In this document: positions 33,641 through 60,318 of the stretch, piece by piece
Layout of the letters: each line of letters opens with the position of its first letter
How positions within the stretch are numbered: the stretch's first letter is position 1
Origin: Agelaius tricolor
Lineage: Eukaryota > Chordata > Aves > Passeriformes > Icteridae
Direction of reading: 5' to 3'
Assembly: GCA_023055355.1 (NCBI GenBank)
Contig: JALJCS010000015.1
Coordinates: 14,738,501-14,802,500 of the forward strand
DNA: 64,000 nucleotides
Notes under the pieces: model-generated
The model's input: only the letters and a program-made list of their open reading frames with translations
Databases searched by the model: none
What the model was told of the DNA's origin: nothing
Translations under genes and position numbers: made by a program

Positions 33641-36600
33641 CGGCACGAAGGAGGATCCATGACCTCTCCCTGTCTCCTGAGGTGCTTCATGGACACATAT
33701 TTCTGCCTGAAGATGGCCGGTGTGTGGGGTAAGGGCAAATCTACCCTTCCCAGCACTGGGCAGCCAGCCCAGCTCCATCACCGTGCACTGGAGATGGGTG
33801 AAGGTGCCCACTGCAGGCTGGTCTCTGGAGGATGGATGCTGGTACCCATGGATGCTGAAGGAAGGGCTTTTCCAGAACAGGAATGCCCCAGGCCTTCTGT
33901 CAAAGTGACAAAACTGCTGTCCCAAAGCAAGGGTGAGAGGCAGAAGCCAGGTGACCTCCTTGGAGCAACAGGACTGAGCACAGCAACCACTCCACTCATC
34001 CAGGAAGGTTTTGGACCAGGAAGTGCTCCTGTGTCCCTGACACACTGCAAAGCTTCCCTGGACTCAGGATTTCCCACTGTTGGGAAACTTGGCCCCATTA
34101 GAAACTCAGGAAAGGTGCTGAGGGAGAGGCAGAGCTGCTCTCAGCCAGCAGCCTGAGTGCCTGTGACCACCACCCACTGGACCCAGTTGCCTTCTTCCCC
34201 TAAATTGCCCCTTTCTGACAAACTTCCAAGCTCCAGGCTGAAATCTGCCAACCAGGAGCTCACCAAGCTTTCCCAGAGGTTGAATGACATGGGAGAAGGT
34301 GGTCCCTGGAAGGGATGGGTGAGTTTGCCCTCTTGCTACACCCACTCAGGGCCACAGTGCTTCTGAAACCACCTTCTGTGAGAGGGTGAAGGCAGGAAGC
34401 ATCTCCCTGCAGGGATGGCATCTCCACAGAGCCCAACCACAGCACAGGCTCTTTTCAAGGAGGTGACTGGGGAGAACCCAGGGCAAAGACCAACCTCTGC
34501 TGGGGCACCTCCTTGAGCTTCTTGAGCTACATCAGCAGAGGGATGAGCACCAGCAGGATGAGGGGCACAGTGCAGTCAGCAGCCACCAGCAGCAGTCCTG
34601 GCTGGATCCATGTTTTTTTCCAGGATAGAGAAGGCCAGGATATTGGAATCTGAACTTCTAAAAGGGCACCAACTCCCAGCTTTGGCATGCGAGGATATTC
34701 AGGGCACAGAGGGAGCAGCTGTCCCCTTTCATGCATCAGAACAGCTTCTATAGAAGACTAGAAGCACAGAGGAGCTCCAGGCAAGCTGCATCCAAAGCCC
34801 ATTCCCCAAAATACTGGTTCCCACATGCTGGAACATTCTGAGCAGCGGTGGAGCAGGACATGTACTCCAGGAGTGGGGCAGACATCCATGAGCACAGGTG
34901 TTCCCTGCCTTTATGCAAACCCAGGCACATCAGGATGTCCAGAACACCTCCTCTGTGTCCAGCAGAGAGAAGAGCAGCCCGAGCACCAGGGATGGCAGCC
35001 AGGCCAAGCAACTGGCAGAGGCAGCAATGCTCCTTGGATCCATCCCAGCCCTGGCTTTCCACTCAGAGCCCGAAGCCCAGCTTTTCCAGCACTGATAACA
35101 GCTCTTGGGTTGAGCAGAATTGTTCTGTCCACATTCAGGCTTTGGATGCTGCCCTGGATGTGTGTCCTTGGCAGCAGGCTGGGATATTGATCTGCATCTC
35201 TCCAGAACAGCTCCTCCGAGGGTGAACCAGAAGCCTGCAAGAGGCACAAGCAGAGATCCCTGCCCAAGGCAGGAGCCTCAGCTCAAATCAAATAAAACCC
35301 AGTCTGCATAACAGAACCATTGACTGAGCAAGCACAGAGAAACCAGGTCAACTGAGCAGAGAGCAAGGTAACACGCCAGGCTGGGGAAAAAAGGAGGGGA
35401 TGGCCACAGGGTGACAGCTTCCATCCTCAGTAAACCTCTGCTGGGGTCTGTGAAGATAGTTCTAGAATAAAAAAGTTGCTCAGAAATTGCTCCTCTGATC
35501 TGGGTTAAGGGCTAGGGTTATGCTTAGGGTTAGGGTTAAGGGAGCCAAAGAGCCCAGAGCTCCAGGGACACTGGTGCTGGAAAAGGCAATTGCAAGGGCA
35601 TTGCACAGGTGATGTACCTGTGTCAGAGACTGGATGTTGCACATCTCACCACCTCTTGGATTGCCAGTGCCTGTGTCTGGTGGGGCTTGGCTAAAGGTGA
35701 GGCCACACCCTGCTCATCCCCAGACCACCCATACCCTGGCTGAGCTGTCAGTCATGGACTCCTGGCGTGGTGCTGCTCACCTGGGCCCTGACTGGCCAAG
35801 GCAGTGCCACCTCAGGAGTGGGCACATGAAGGGCTTAAAGGATGGAGCATGAAGCCAGCACATGGTCACAGCCCATAACCCTTCATGGAGTAGTGTTTCC
35901 TCAGATGAACACTACAGAGGCCACTCAGCACCAACCATACCTGTGGTCTTTGGACAAATACACCTCTCAGCTCTTGTCCTTTCAGCCTCCCATTAAGCTG
36001 TTCACACACAGCCACCTCCCCCAGCTCTTTTGAATTCTAGGAGAGCTGCAGCACTTGCTTTGGTGTCACCCGTGTCTGGGTACAACAGCACGAGCTGTTG
36101 CACATGAACACTCACACAGACCAAGGGAGGTCTCTGCTGGACCATGTGTGGCACCTCCTGGGGCCACCAGCTAAAACAAAGCCACTGCACCATCCTTCAC
36201 ACCCCACTTGTCAGCACTGGGTTGAGCCACAGGGTTCAAGATATGATGGAATTTCTCCTTACAGATCCCAAAGACACCTTTGGTTTTCCCACTCACCACA
36301 AAGCCTCCCTAGCTCCAGGCTTATGTAAAACCACCTCAGCACTGCCTCAGACTAAAACATCTTTGGATTCTGAGCACACAAGCCCCTTGCCCAGCTGGGA
36401 AAGCACTTGAGGATTTACCCATTTCTCAGCCAGACCTGACTTCTCACAGAAGCAGTCCTTACACCACCTCTCCCACCTGCTGCAACCAGGCTCCAGCCTG
36501 CTCAGGATTCCGAGCTTCCACCTCCAGACAGGCTTTCCTTGGCAAGTCATAGAAGGACCATCTCAAGATCAGGGATAATGAGTCACCAAACACCTAGTGA

Positions 36601-37150
36601 AAGGCAGAACTAGCAATTCTTGTGCTTGGTTACAGCCTCCTGTAAAACAGTGTAAAATAAAGTAGTGCCATTTGCAGTGACTCCTGTACCAGCGGCAGGA
36701 GGTTCTATCCTGAACCTGCAGTGACTGCCCACAGCTGGCACCCTAAGCTGCTGTCATAGGTAACCAAAAAAACACAGCACAGAAACTCCACAAATGTTTC
36801 CAGAATTAAATGGAAACAATATTCCTGTTAACTAAACCATCAACTATAACCATTTAAAAATCACAGTCAAAACAAACAGAAGTAACAACTACTCCCATGT
36901 TACAGCAAGCTCAAGCTGTCAACACCAACATTTGCATTTTACATCCTCCTTCCTCTACACACAGAGCAGCACACTCTGATTTAAGGTCATGGACAGGTAC
37001 CTTGCATTTGGCATGGGGCAGAGGAACATCAGCAGAGAGAAAGGAGCCAGTCCTGTTGACAGCATCCTTCTGGGAAGAGAAGCTTTTCCATCTGGAGATG
37101 GCTGCCAGGTCGCACCGTGGATGTACACAAAGAAAGCAGCCAGTGAGCAC
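33641..37150. other. CARMIL2-CTCF intergenic region
   Basis: About 3.5 kb between the CARMIL2 promoter and the CTCF 3' end. No splice-supported coding exon, tRNA or long repeat was recognised. It contains a short TTAGGG-like tract (35502-35542). Base composition drops from GC-rich to AT-rich across it. Confidence 0.5.
35502..35542 (+). repeat. Short interstitial telomere-like (TTAGGG) tract
   Basis: Forty-one bases with five GGGTTA/TTAGGG-type units, one interrupted: two exact ggttaggg-type joins and ggttaaggg variants. The vertebrate telomere repeat is TTAGGG; interstitial copies are common in birds. Confidence 0.75.
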
Positions 37151-37169
37151 ACATGTTAATCCGTTATTA

Positions 37170-39543
37170 TTTATTAGCTGTACAGCAGTATATTCTCCTT
37201 CCCAGCTTTCAAACCCCATTACATATTTTATAACAGTATTTTTTCCCATGTTGGCTTCCTAAAATAATGAAAAATATCACACAGTACAGCTAAGTACAAA
37301 AATGCATCAACCTAGAGTCTGATAGCTAAACTGATAGCTCTCTTAAAAGCGATACATAGAAGAAAAATTTGTTTGAAATCAGCAAGACTGAGGCTCTATA
37401 AAAAGCTTACATATTTTAACATGTGACATTTTCATATACAGGCATCATTTGTATTTCACATTATTCCTTTTTTTGTCTTTATCAGAGATTCAAAAATTGT
37501 AGAATTACTGACCTATTAATAAAATTTCCTGGCCCAGGTTGAGGGCTGCAGTGACCCACTCATAAATCACCACTTTTGTCTTAACATAGGATTCATAAAC
37601 ACAAAATACAACTACAAGATAGAGCAAAGAAAATGTATTTATGAAATTATAACTCAAAAAGGTTAATTATATGTTTCAAATTGGTTGGATAGTCACATCC
37701 AGAGGGCAGTGGTCAACAGCTCAGACTCTGGATGGACAGCAGTGACTGGTGCCCCTCAGGGGTCCATACTGGGACCAGTGTTATTCACTATCACCATTAA
37801 TGGCATAGATGAAGGGATGGAGTACACCCTCAGCAGGTTTGGGAACACCAAGCTTAGGGCACAGTGACACCTGAAGGACAGGGCCATCCAGAGGGACCTG
37901 GCCCTTGGGAATCTCATGAGGCTTAACAAGAGCCAGTGCAAGGTGGTGCACCTGGGTTGGGGCAACCCTTGGGATCAATCCGGGCTGGGAATGAACAGAT
38001 CCAGAGCAGCCCTGGGGAGAAGGACCTGGGGGAGCTGGTGGGAGAGACTGGACATGGCCCAGCTGTGTGTGCTGGGCTGCATACAGAGCCCTGTGGGCAG
38101 CAGGAAGGGGGAATCCTGCCCCTCTGCCCCACTCAGGTGAGACCCCACCTGCAGTGCTGCATCCAGCTCTGGGGTCCCTGGGACAAGGAGGACATGGAGC
38201 TGTCGGAGCGAGTCCGGAGGAGGCCACAAACACGATTTGAGGGATGGAGCACCATTCCTATGAGGAAAGACTGAGAGAGCTGGAGTTATTCAGCCTGGAG
38301 AAGGTTTTGGGATGACCTGATTGTGGCCCTACAGAACCTTGCAGGGATCCTACAAGAGTGCTGGAGAGGGACTTTTGGCAAGGGAATGGAGAGACAGGAC
38401 AACAGGAAATGGCTTCAAACTCACAGAGGGCAGGGTTACATGGGCTGTTAGGAAGAAATTTTTCCCTGTGAGGGTGGTGAGGCCCTGGAACAGGTTGTCC
38501 AGAGAAACTTACTGCCCCATCCCTGGAAGTGTTCAAGGTCAGGTTGGACAGAGCTTAGAGGAAGCTGGTCTAGTGAAAAGTGTCCCTGCCTGTGGCAGGG
38601 GGGTAGAACTAGATGGTCTGTAAAAGTGCCTTCTAACCCAAGCCAGTCTAAGATTCTATAAAATACAATTTTTTTGTGCTTCAAAACCAGATTTCACATG
38701 TGGGTTTCTCTTGTTCTGCAAGCAATAGTTTGGGTACATATTTTCTCTACCTTATCAACAGCTTTTCCAACATTTACACTCTATCAATTCTCTTGTCACT
38801 TAGTTTGAAAGGAATTAGAATACTGGGACTTCTTTAAACTGCATTTTTGCATACCTCTTAATTAATGGAAAAAGATTAAAATGTAAAAAAAAAAAAGTTA
38901 TTTACAAGCTTGACCATTACAGAAATGCTTTGCAGAAAGCAAAGCATATTAAGGACAGAAACCAGTTGGAGCATGCCAAAACTACCATGTGCAGCCGACT
39001 TGGAGAACCGGAGCTACTCAGTGGGAGAAAGCAAAAACAAAAAACAAAAAACAAAAAAAAACCAACCAAAAAAACATTTCAAAAGTCTAGAACCCTCCCA
39101 AGTCTGCATTTACAGTTAAAAACACTACTGAGAGAAGAGGCTCAAGGACTCTGGGAACTGGAAGGGCAAGTCCGGAGTGGTTTTCCACATACTCTAGTCA
39201 AGGCTTCCACTTTTGTATATTAAAACTTGGTGCATGTAAACACGGCCCTTGGACCAGCTTTACAATGCAGTTCAGAGCAAAACTAAATCAAGCATCTCAG
39301 AGGAAACCCTCAAGGACTCCAAAATATTTCCTAATGTTCCATGATCCTGTAATGCTAACATAAAACAGCAAGTTCTAGTTAAATCACATTCTAACATCGT
39401 TTTATTTCCCAGTATGTTTGGTAAAATGGTCTAAAATGATGCACTTCCCAAAGCCAAGAAAAAAGATTAAAAGGAAAAAAATAGATTTGAGCCGCTTAAA
39501 CACAGCCCAGGCCAGTTCAGTCAGCCAACGTGGTCTTCCTCCA
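37170..39543 (-). terminator. CTCF: CTCF 3' UTR with distal and proximal poly(A) signals, interrupted by a CR1
   Basis: AT-rich untranslated sequence follows the CTCF stop. A possible proximal AATAAA is at 39406-39401 (minus). The likely distal AATAAA is at 37175-37170, after a stretch reading GCTGTACAGCTAATAAATAA that resembles the end of mammalian CTCF mRNA as I recall it. Between them, 37683-38657 is a CR1 insertion in the opposite orientation. The end point near 37150 is an inference from the signal. Confidence 0.6.
37683..38657 (+). mobile_element. CR1 LINE, 5'-truncated (~1 kb), in CTCF 3' UTR
   Basis: The left part encodes a broken reverse-transcriptase remnant ([13 protein letters not shown], then a decayed catalytic-box area). 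It continues through the usual CR1 3' region and ends with the CR1 tail near ctagatggtctgtaaaagtg. Frames are interrupted, so it is inactive. It lies antisense to CTCF. Confidence 0.9.
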
Positions 39544-53660
<14,117 letters not shown>

Positions 53661-53668
53661 CCTCTCAC

Positions 53669-53785
53669 CCCGTTTCCTGTCGCGCGGCTATCAGGGCTGA
53701 CACGGCGGGGCACGGCTGCCCCCGAGCGGCGAGACGCGGCACTGCACCGGGCTGGGGCCGCCGCCTCCATCCCTGCCCGCCACCC
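53669..53785 (-). promoter_or_regulatory. CTCF: CpG-rich block with minus-strand splice donor, candidate CTCF noncoding first exon
   Basis: This is the only CpG-dense stretch upstream of CTCF in the window. On the minus strand it runs into a good donor, AAACGGG then gtgagag, at 53668. The CTCF coding exon starts at an acceptor (51090) with 12 bases of UTR, so a noncoding exon is required upstream; human CTCF also has a GC-rich noncoding first exon. Assignment is inference; the true start could lie outside the window. Confidence 0.4.
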
Positions 53786-54200
53786 GTGTCACCGCCATCC
53801 CAGCCTGCCACTGCACCCGAGCCTGCCACCTCTGTGTCACCGCCATCCCTGCCTGCCACTGCACCCCGAGCCTGCCACCTCCGTGTCACCGCCATCCCTG
53901 CCTGCCACTGCACCCCGAGCCTGCCACCTCTGTGTCACCGCCATCCCTGCCTGCCACTGCACCCGAGCCTGCCACCTCCGTGTCACCGCCATCCCTGCCT
54001 GCCACTGCACCCCGAGCCTGCCACCTCCGTGTCACCTCCATCCCTGCCCACCACTTCCACTGTCCCCTGCCCACCACTCTATCCTGACCCTGCCACCTCC
54101 ATGTCACTTCTCTATCCCTGCCTGCCCCCTCCACTGTCCCAGTACATGCTGCATCCTGACATTGCCACTCCCACTGTCCCTGCCTGCTGCTGCATCCTGA
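53786..54200. repeat. 48-49 bp GC-rich minisatellite
   Basis: Five near-identical tandem units beginning gtgtcaccgccatccctgcc and ending gagcctgccacctcc, then two or three degenerate units to about 54200. Open frames through it are a by-product of stop-poor repeats. Confidence 0.9.
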
Positions 54201-55319
54201 CCCAGATTCCCTGGTCTCCAACATTCAGCACATGGATCAGCATTCACTCCTGCCTATTCCAAAATATCCACTATACTCCTTTCCATCAAAGTTAGTGCAC
54301 CTGAAAATGTCTGGTTCTAAATCAAACTCCTGCCACAGAGGAAATGTCACAATATACTAAATGTCACAATTAACAACATAGAATGTTACAGAAATATATA
54401 GGAGCTGTCTCACTTGATGCTTTGTACAGTTCAAAAATCTCAGGAAACTGCTGAGATTTCCTCAGAAGAAGTGTGGATTTACAAATTTCAAAATTCTTCA
54501 ACTGCAAATTGGGGACACAGGATGTACCCTAAACTTGAGAGGAAAATGTATGGGTGTTTTCCTATTAAATAAGCTCTCTGTAAAGACTCCATTTCTGCTG
54601 CAGCAAGTTTTGCACTGGCTGTCCATGCCACTTCTCAATCACTCTGTCTTGAACAATTTACTACTTCTCTTACTTAATTTTTCTTCTTAACCCTAATTCT
54701 CCCTTTTCTTAAAATGAGTCTCACAGGCAAGTTTTGTATTTATTGGAGGACATGTACCATTTGCTGCAACTATGACCATTATAGCAGAACACTAGGAATA
54801 AAAACTGCAGAGTTTCTCTCAACTTTTTATTTCTGGCTTTTGTCTCCAGCTCTCTTCCTACCAGTTACTGCTACCTTACACCAACAGCTTGGTTCCACAA
54901 TGACTGAATCTAAAAAGGAAAACAAAGCAGCAGGTTAAAAGATGCAGTAAATCAAGACTGAAAAAAAAAGCAAAAGAGAAAATATTCCTCAATAAGGAGA
55001 ATGACCAAAAACAACAAAACAAAATAAAATAAAAGAAGATCTGAAAGCACAATTCCCACTAATAGCTCAAGCCAGCCCTTCCACACGGGCTCACCTAGCA
55101 GGCTCTACTGAGAGACACCGTGACACCAAACAGCTCAGTGTACTGTCACAATCCAATTAGCCAGGTAAGGAGCTGTGACATCCAAACAAGAGACCTAAGC
55201 TTGCTCAGACAGCTCATGGACAGCCCATCTAAAAAGCTGGAACAAGCAGAAATTCAAAGCGCTGTGCCTTTCATACAACTGACACGTCATTCCAATGAAA
55301 GGAACCAAAAGGTTGCTTG

Positions 55320-55525
55320 AGAGAAAGCAATTTAGTGCCAGCTGTCCTGCTGACTACAGCACAGGAGAGCCTCAGCCCAGATATGCTCACTTTCTTCCCA
55401 ATATCCAATCTAACCATGCCCTGTGTCAGTGGGAAGCCATTCCCTCTTGTCCTGTCACTCCATGCCCTTGTCCAAAGTCCCTCTCCAGCTCTCTGGAAGC
55501 CCCTTTAGGTACTGAAGGGAATTGT
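55320..55525 (-). mobile_element. CR1 LINE fragment upstream of CTCF coding region
   Basis: Reverse-complement CR1 internal 3' region: gccattccctcttgtcctgt, cttgtccaaagtccctctcc, tctggaagcccctttaggta. No terminal tail on either side. Confidence 0.8.
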
Positions 55526-58500
55526 AGAAGCACTAAAAACAACTTGCTGTCATTGTCAAAGCAGAAAGTACAAACCCAGAGACAGGGATAGCTAGTGGCA
55601 GTGCCTATTTTTTTACTGGTGTTATTTATAATAAAGCTATCAAAGAAACATTTGTCTGCCTCTCAGGCATGTTAAAATTAGGGGACCCTGAACTGCATCA
55701 AGTTTCATGCACCAAATTACACAAAAATATGTATTTTTGCCAAATAAGGCACAGTCTCAACAAAAACTGCTGGGAGACTAACGCAATTGAGAAGTGTCAC
55801 ATGTTAAATCTTACACATTTAATGCTGTAATACGCACTTAACTTGAGAAAAAAAATATAACTCCAATAGAAACAATGAAGCCAAATGCTGTCAGTAAATT
55901 TTTGATGTTCATAAAATAATGAAAAGTATCATCAGCTACATTAGTGCAAACAACCCTATCACCTTGCAGCATATTCAGGTCCTGAATTCAAGTCAATCTA
56001 CCTACAGATCCCACTCAAAAACTGACATGGCTTTGACACTTGTAGATTAGCCACTTATTAAAAATTACATGGGAGTGGAAATAAAGCCTATTGTTAAAAC
56101 ACGGGAGACTTATGTTCCTCCTGCATTCTCTGAGAATCCTTTTGAAAGCTGAATAAAGGAATAAACAAAAACTTCAACTAGGAGTCTGCAGTTATGCACT
56201 GTATATGCCACTTAAAGCAAGATTGAAAAAAAATACATAGCCAACAGGGTTTATAGATAACAGACTTTTTTCTCCCCTGCTTGCAGTCCACAGATGTCTA
56301 TGTAAGTATTTTAGGGCATGAGCAGATGCAGATTAACTGCAGGAGTGCTTGGCCATTCTCCTTCCCACCATGACACAGCCATATCTTTTCCCTGAAAAGT
56401 CTCCCAGCTAAGCACAGCCCAAGATAAGGCACTTTAACAGGTAGGCAGCCTTTCCATTTCCTCCAGCAGAGCTACCCTGATAAGAGATGAACATGGCGTG
56501 AGCATAACTTACTCTAAAGCAGACAGACACACATCCAAACAGGCCAGCTGTGCCTTTCACATGCAAAACACAGAGTTACTACCAACAGGAGAAACTAAAA
56601 CATTGGGTAAATTTCTTTCACTAAGTCATTTTCTCACAGTAAAAGCTTAAGGCTTTCATTTGGCTACTGCAATCATTTCCATATTCACTGGTTATGACTG
56701 CTACACCCATCTCCAGCTGTTTTCTCATTTCCTTCTTGCCACTTACAACACTGGTACTGAAAGCAAACAAGAAGAGTAAAATGGACAAACATTAACTGCA
56801 GCTTTAAATGAAAAAAAAAGGGGAGTCTCATTAACCCACTATTAAGCAATTATTCTGAGAAATATTTCAGCATCTTGGAGGGCATAAGGAAAAGCAAGAA
56901 AACTAGAAGTAAAAAAGCAAACTTCACCACAGGTTAATAAACATCTTTGCTGTTCCTCTGCATGAAAAGGGGCCTATCAAGATTAGGCCCCAAGAAATAC
57001 ATAAACCAGCTAAGGGAATGAGAGCTGCAATTGGAAAATGCAGTTGTAGAAGGATGATTTCCTTGAGTGCTGACCCTGTGAGGGGATCAGAGAAGACAGC
57101 GCTGGTGGTGATTACCTAACCAAGGTGTCTGTGCTGGGAGGTTGGTCTAAATAGGACAAGAGCACATTGTTCTAGGGAGTGATTCAAAGCTTTTAAGTGG
57201 ATCCCTACACTAAACTGACATCTAGAGGATTTCACTTTTTCCTTACTCACAAGACAGGAGATCAGCTTTTTGATCTGTGTAATAGTTTCACGGTCTCTGT
57301 AAGACAGCTGAACACAGCACTCTCTGTCCAAAGAGCTGCTCTCAGCTTTCTCCTTCACACTGACAGAAAAATTCACCATAATGAACTTGACTGAGAGCTA
57401 ATTTGGCCCAGATGTTATCAAAGGTGATCTTTACCTTCGACCCCTACAAACTCCCAAGGGCACAGCCAAGCCAGTCCCTGGCTACAGGACACTGCTCACC
57501 CACAGCCAGCCTGGTGCACTGTTAGAATCAAAATGCATCTTGTGCCATTTCTGTACTTCCCCCCTTTTCCTTTTTCTGCTCCTCCTGTAACTTACAGGAG
57601 AAATCTTCCTGGTTGCTACTGCTGCCCAGGGATCCCAGCAGAGCTCTTTCCAATTTCATTGTGTCTCATGAAATGATGCAAAGCAATGAGAAGCTTCATT
57701 CAGCACTGACCCCTATTTTTCAGTCAGCAAGTAGCACACACCTGTGATCTCCTGCAATTACTCAGAATAAAGCTGACCTTTCACTTTGGATCAGAAACTC
57801 AGGGAGTTCATGCAAGACATGGAAACAGAGTATATACCCAGGGCCTCCTGCCAGGCAGAAGGAAACTCAACCCCACATCTTTCCTCAGCTGTTTGCTGAA
57901 CAAGCTCCCTCTTAATCCTTGCACCTGACAGTGGCAGAAAGCCCCAGATCATGGCTCTTCCAGAACTAATACTGCTAATTCTGCTGTAATAAGCTGCAGC
58001 CTACAATGGAGAGAAAAGCAGATACAATAATGTCAACTGCTTGAAACTTGCATTGTGTAACAAAAGATAAAAAATCATTGCAGTTACTAACAACAAATCC
58101 CACACATATTCAAGTCACTTGGGATATCCTGTAACCTGACAAGGAAAGCCTTGATGAAGAAAGCAGATTGATGAAAGCATTTTCAGCTTTATTTCTGGAA
58201 TAGTTTTTTTCCTTGCTTTTATTTTAGATTTGGAGAATTAAAGGTCCAATGAGAAGGTAATAGGGTAAAAATTAGTTAATAGTCTTAAAATTTGTCCCAT
58301 TCTTCCTTAATTTCTCCTTCAGTTCCTATCTGCCATTCTTTCAAATCTCAGTTTTATTTTTTCACTATGTCTTTCAATAATTGCTAGTGCATCTCACTAG
58401 ATGACATGAGGGCTTTATTCATTCAGAGAATTCTCTACTGAAAGCTAGGAAATGAAAGTGAAATATACTCTTATCAATGATTTTTTAAAATTTTCCTTTT

Positions 58501-60288
58501 TAATTTAGGAAAACATGATGACTTCCTTACTAACCTGACAGTCCATTTCAGAAGGACAAACACACAATCTAATCAGGTGTAGAATACAGGAAGACTTACA
58601 CTTCAAAAGAAGCAATCACAAAGGAATTTCTTTTTAGCTGATGTTAGATCATAAAACTAATCAGTCCCTCCCTTTTACAGGTCTTCATAATGTAAAAGTG
58701 ATGAAGAAGCTCATGAAAGACCATTAGAATACCTGAAGGTATTAAATTGAAAATCAAAAATTATTTCAGATTAAACAGCCTGTAAATCCATTGGCACAAA
58801 AAGTGAAGCCTTATACTGTAGGCAGATATTGGAAAAGATTCCTAGTTTTATCATCAAGTATTTGTGGTCATTTCTCCCATCACACATTAATTTAGGCTTT
58901 CATTTAATTTACTGGCAAACTGCTAACAGCAGAAGAAGATATTTCTTCAAAATAAGTCTGAGCAGAACAGGATTCTTTGGCCATCTGATGCAGGGTTGCA
59001 TGATTCCAAAATGGCAACACCAGCCACTCCCCTACCTGAAAAAAGACCTGTGCAACAAGTTTCATGGCATTCTAGAGACTTCATAATAAGTATCTGGATT
59101 TTGTTTTCCTCCAAGGCTTCACCTAGATGAACAGGTATCCAAGAATAAACTTTTGGGGAACAGCTATTTCTTTTATCTTTGCATATGCACTCACTAAGTA
59201 GTGATACTCTACCAGGAAAAGGGAATTCAGTTTTCAAATTGGAGGAGCAGGAAGTGCTTATCCCTGGGATGGTAACTTGGGTCCTACCCCATGAACAACA
59301 GCTGCCCATGCACTATTAGTCACCTCACAAATCACACCCTGATGCACATAAGGAAAACTAAAGTCAGTGCTAGTTAACCTAATGTCAGGCTGTACCAAAC
59401 ACAGACATGCAGTTCACTGTTGTTGCAGCAGGAACAGGAAATTCCAGGAGTTTTGAAAGCACCTATGGCAGAAGGGTGGTGGACAAGACAAACTCCCAGA
59501 GCCTAAATTAAGACATCCTTGCTTTTGAGTCACAGAAAAGTTAGTCTGAATTAGTAAGTGCTGGAGCAGACATAAACAGAATCAAACCCAGGTGACTCCT
59601 TTAAAGTGACCCTCATGCTGAAATTTTAAGATGCTTCATTGTTTCACACACACCCCTAATTCATTTGGACTCGTATTCCAAATATTCTCATACACCAAGC
59701 CCTAAAAGTGCTACAATCAACCTTCAAAACAGATGAAGCAAAAAACCCCCAAAATCCCACAAAGGCACTCAGCCTTGGAAGAAAAACCCCTTTCTCCCAG
59801 GAAGCAGTAAGATCTCATTTCCAAACATACCCACTCTGCAAAGAAACCATCTCTGCCTTTAAACTGCCCACTCATTGCCTCCATCAGCCCAACTACTCCT
59901 CATGTTAGCTCAAGCACTCTCAAGACTGCAGCTACTGGTCAGGAAACCAATCCAGGCCAGAACTCACCCAGCCAAGGATACTTATTTCAATCCAGACTAG
60001 GTCTTTGGTGTGCCCCAACACTAAGGGCAGCCAAAAGAGAAGCAGGGCAAAAGGGTTTCTACTAGCACAATGTTAAGCTTTATGTTCAGGAAACTACTGC
60101 CTCAGCATGGAACACATACCACACTTCAAACCCCCTCAATTTACATTTATGTTCTTGACGCTTCTGCACTTCTGCCTGGACTGATTTGTTCTCTTCATGC
60201 TGGCTATTCTTCATGCAGCTCCTGAGGTCAGAACTCACTCTGGAACAGAACAGATGAACTAGTGAAACTACATAAAACAGAAAGGTGA

Positions 60289-60318
60289 GGGGGGTTGGGG
60301 AGGGGAGAGGGAGGGGGG
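60289..60318 (+). repeat. G-rich run, G-quadruplex candidate
   Basis: Five or more runs of three to six G within 30 bases, with loops of one to three bases, in otherwise AT-rich sequence. Confidence 0.6.

Noticed and set aside
37685..37867. 60-codon ORF resembling reverse transcriptase
   Set aside because: It is a decayed fragment of the CR1 element, not a host gene.
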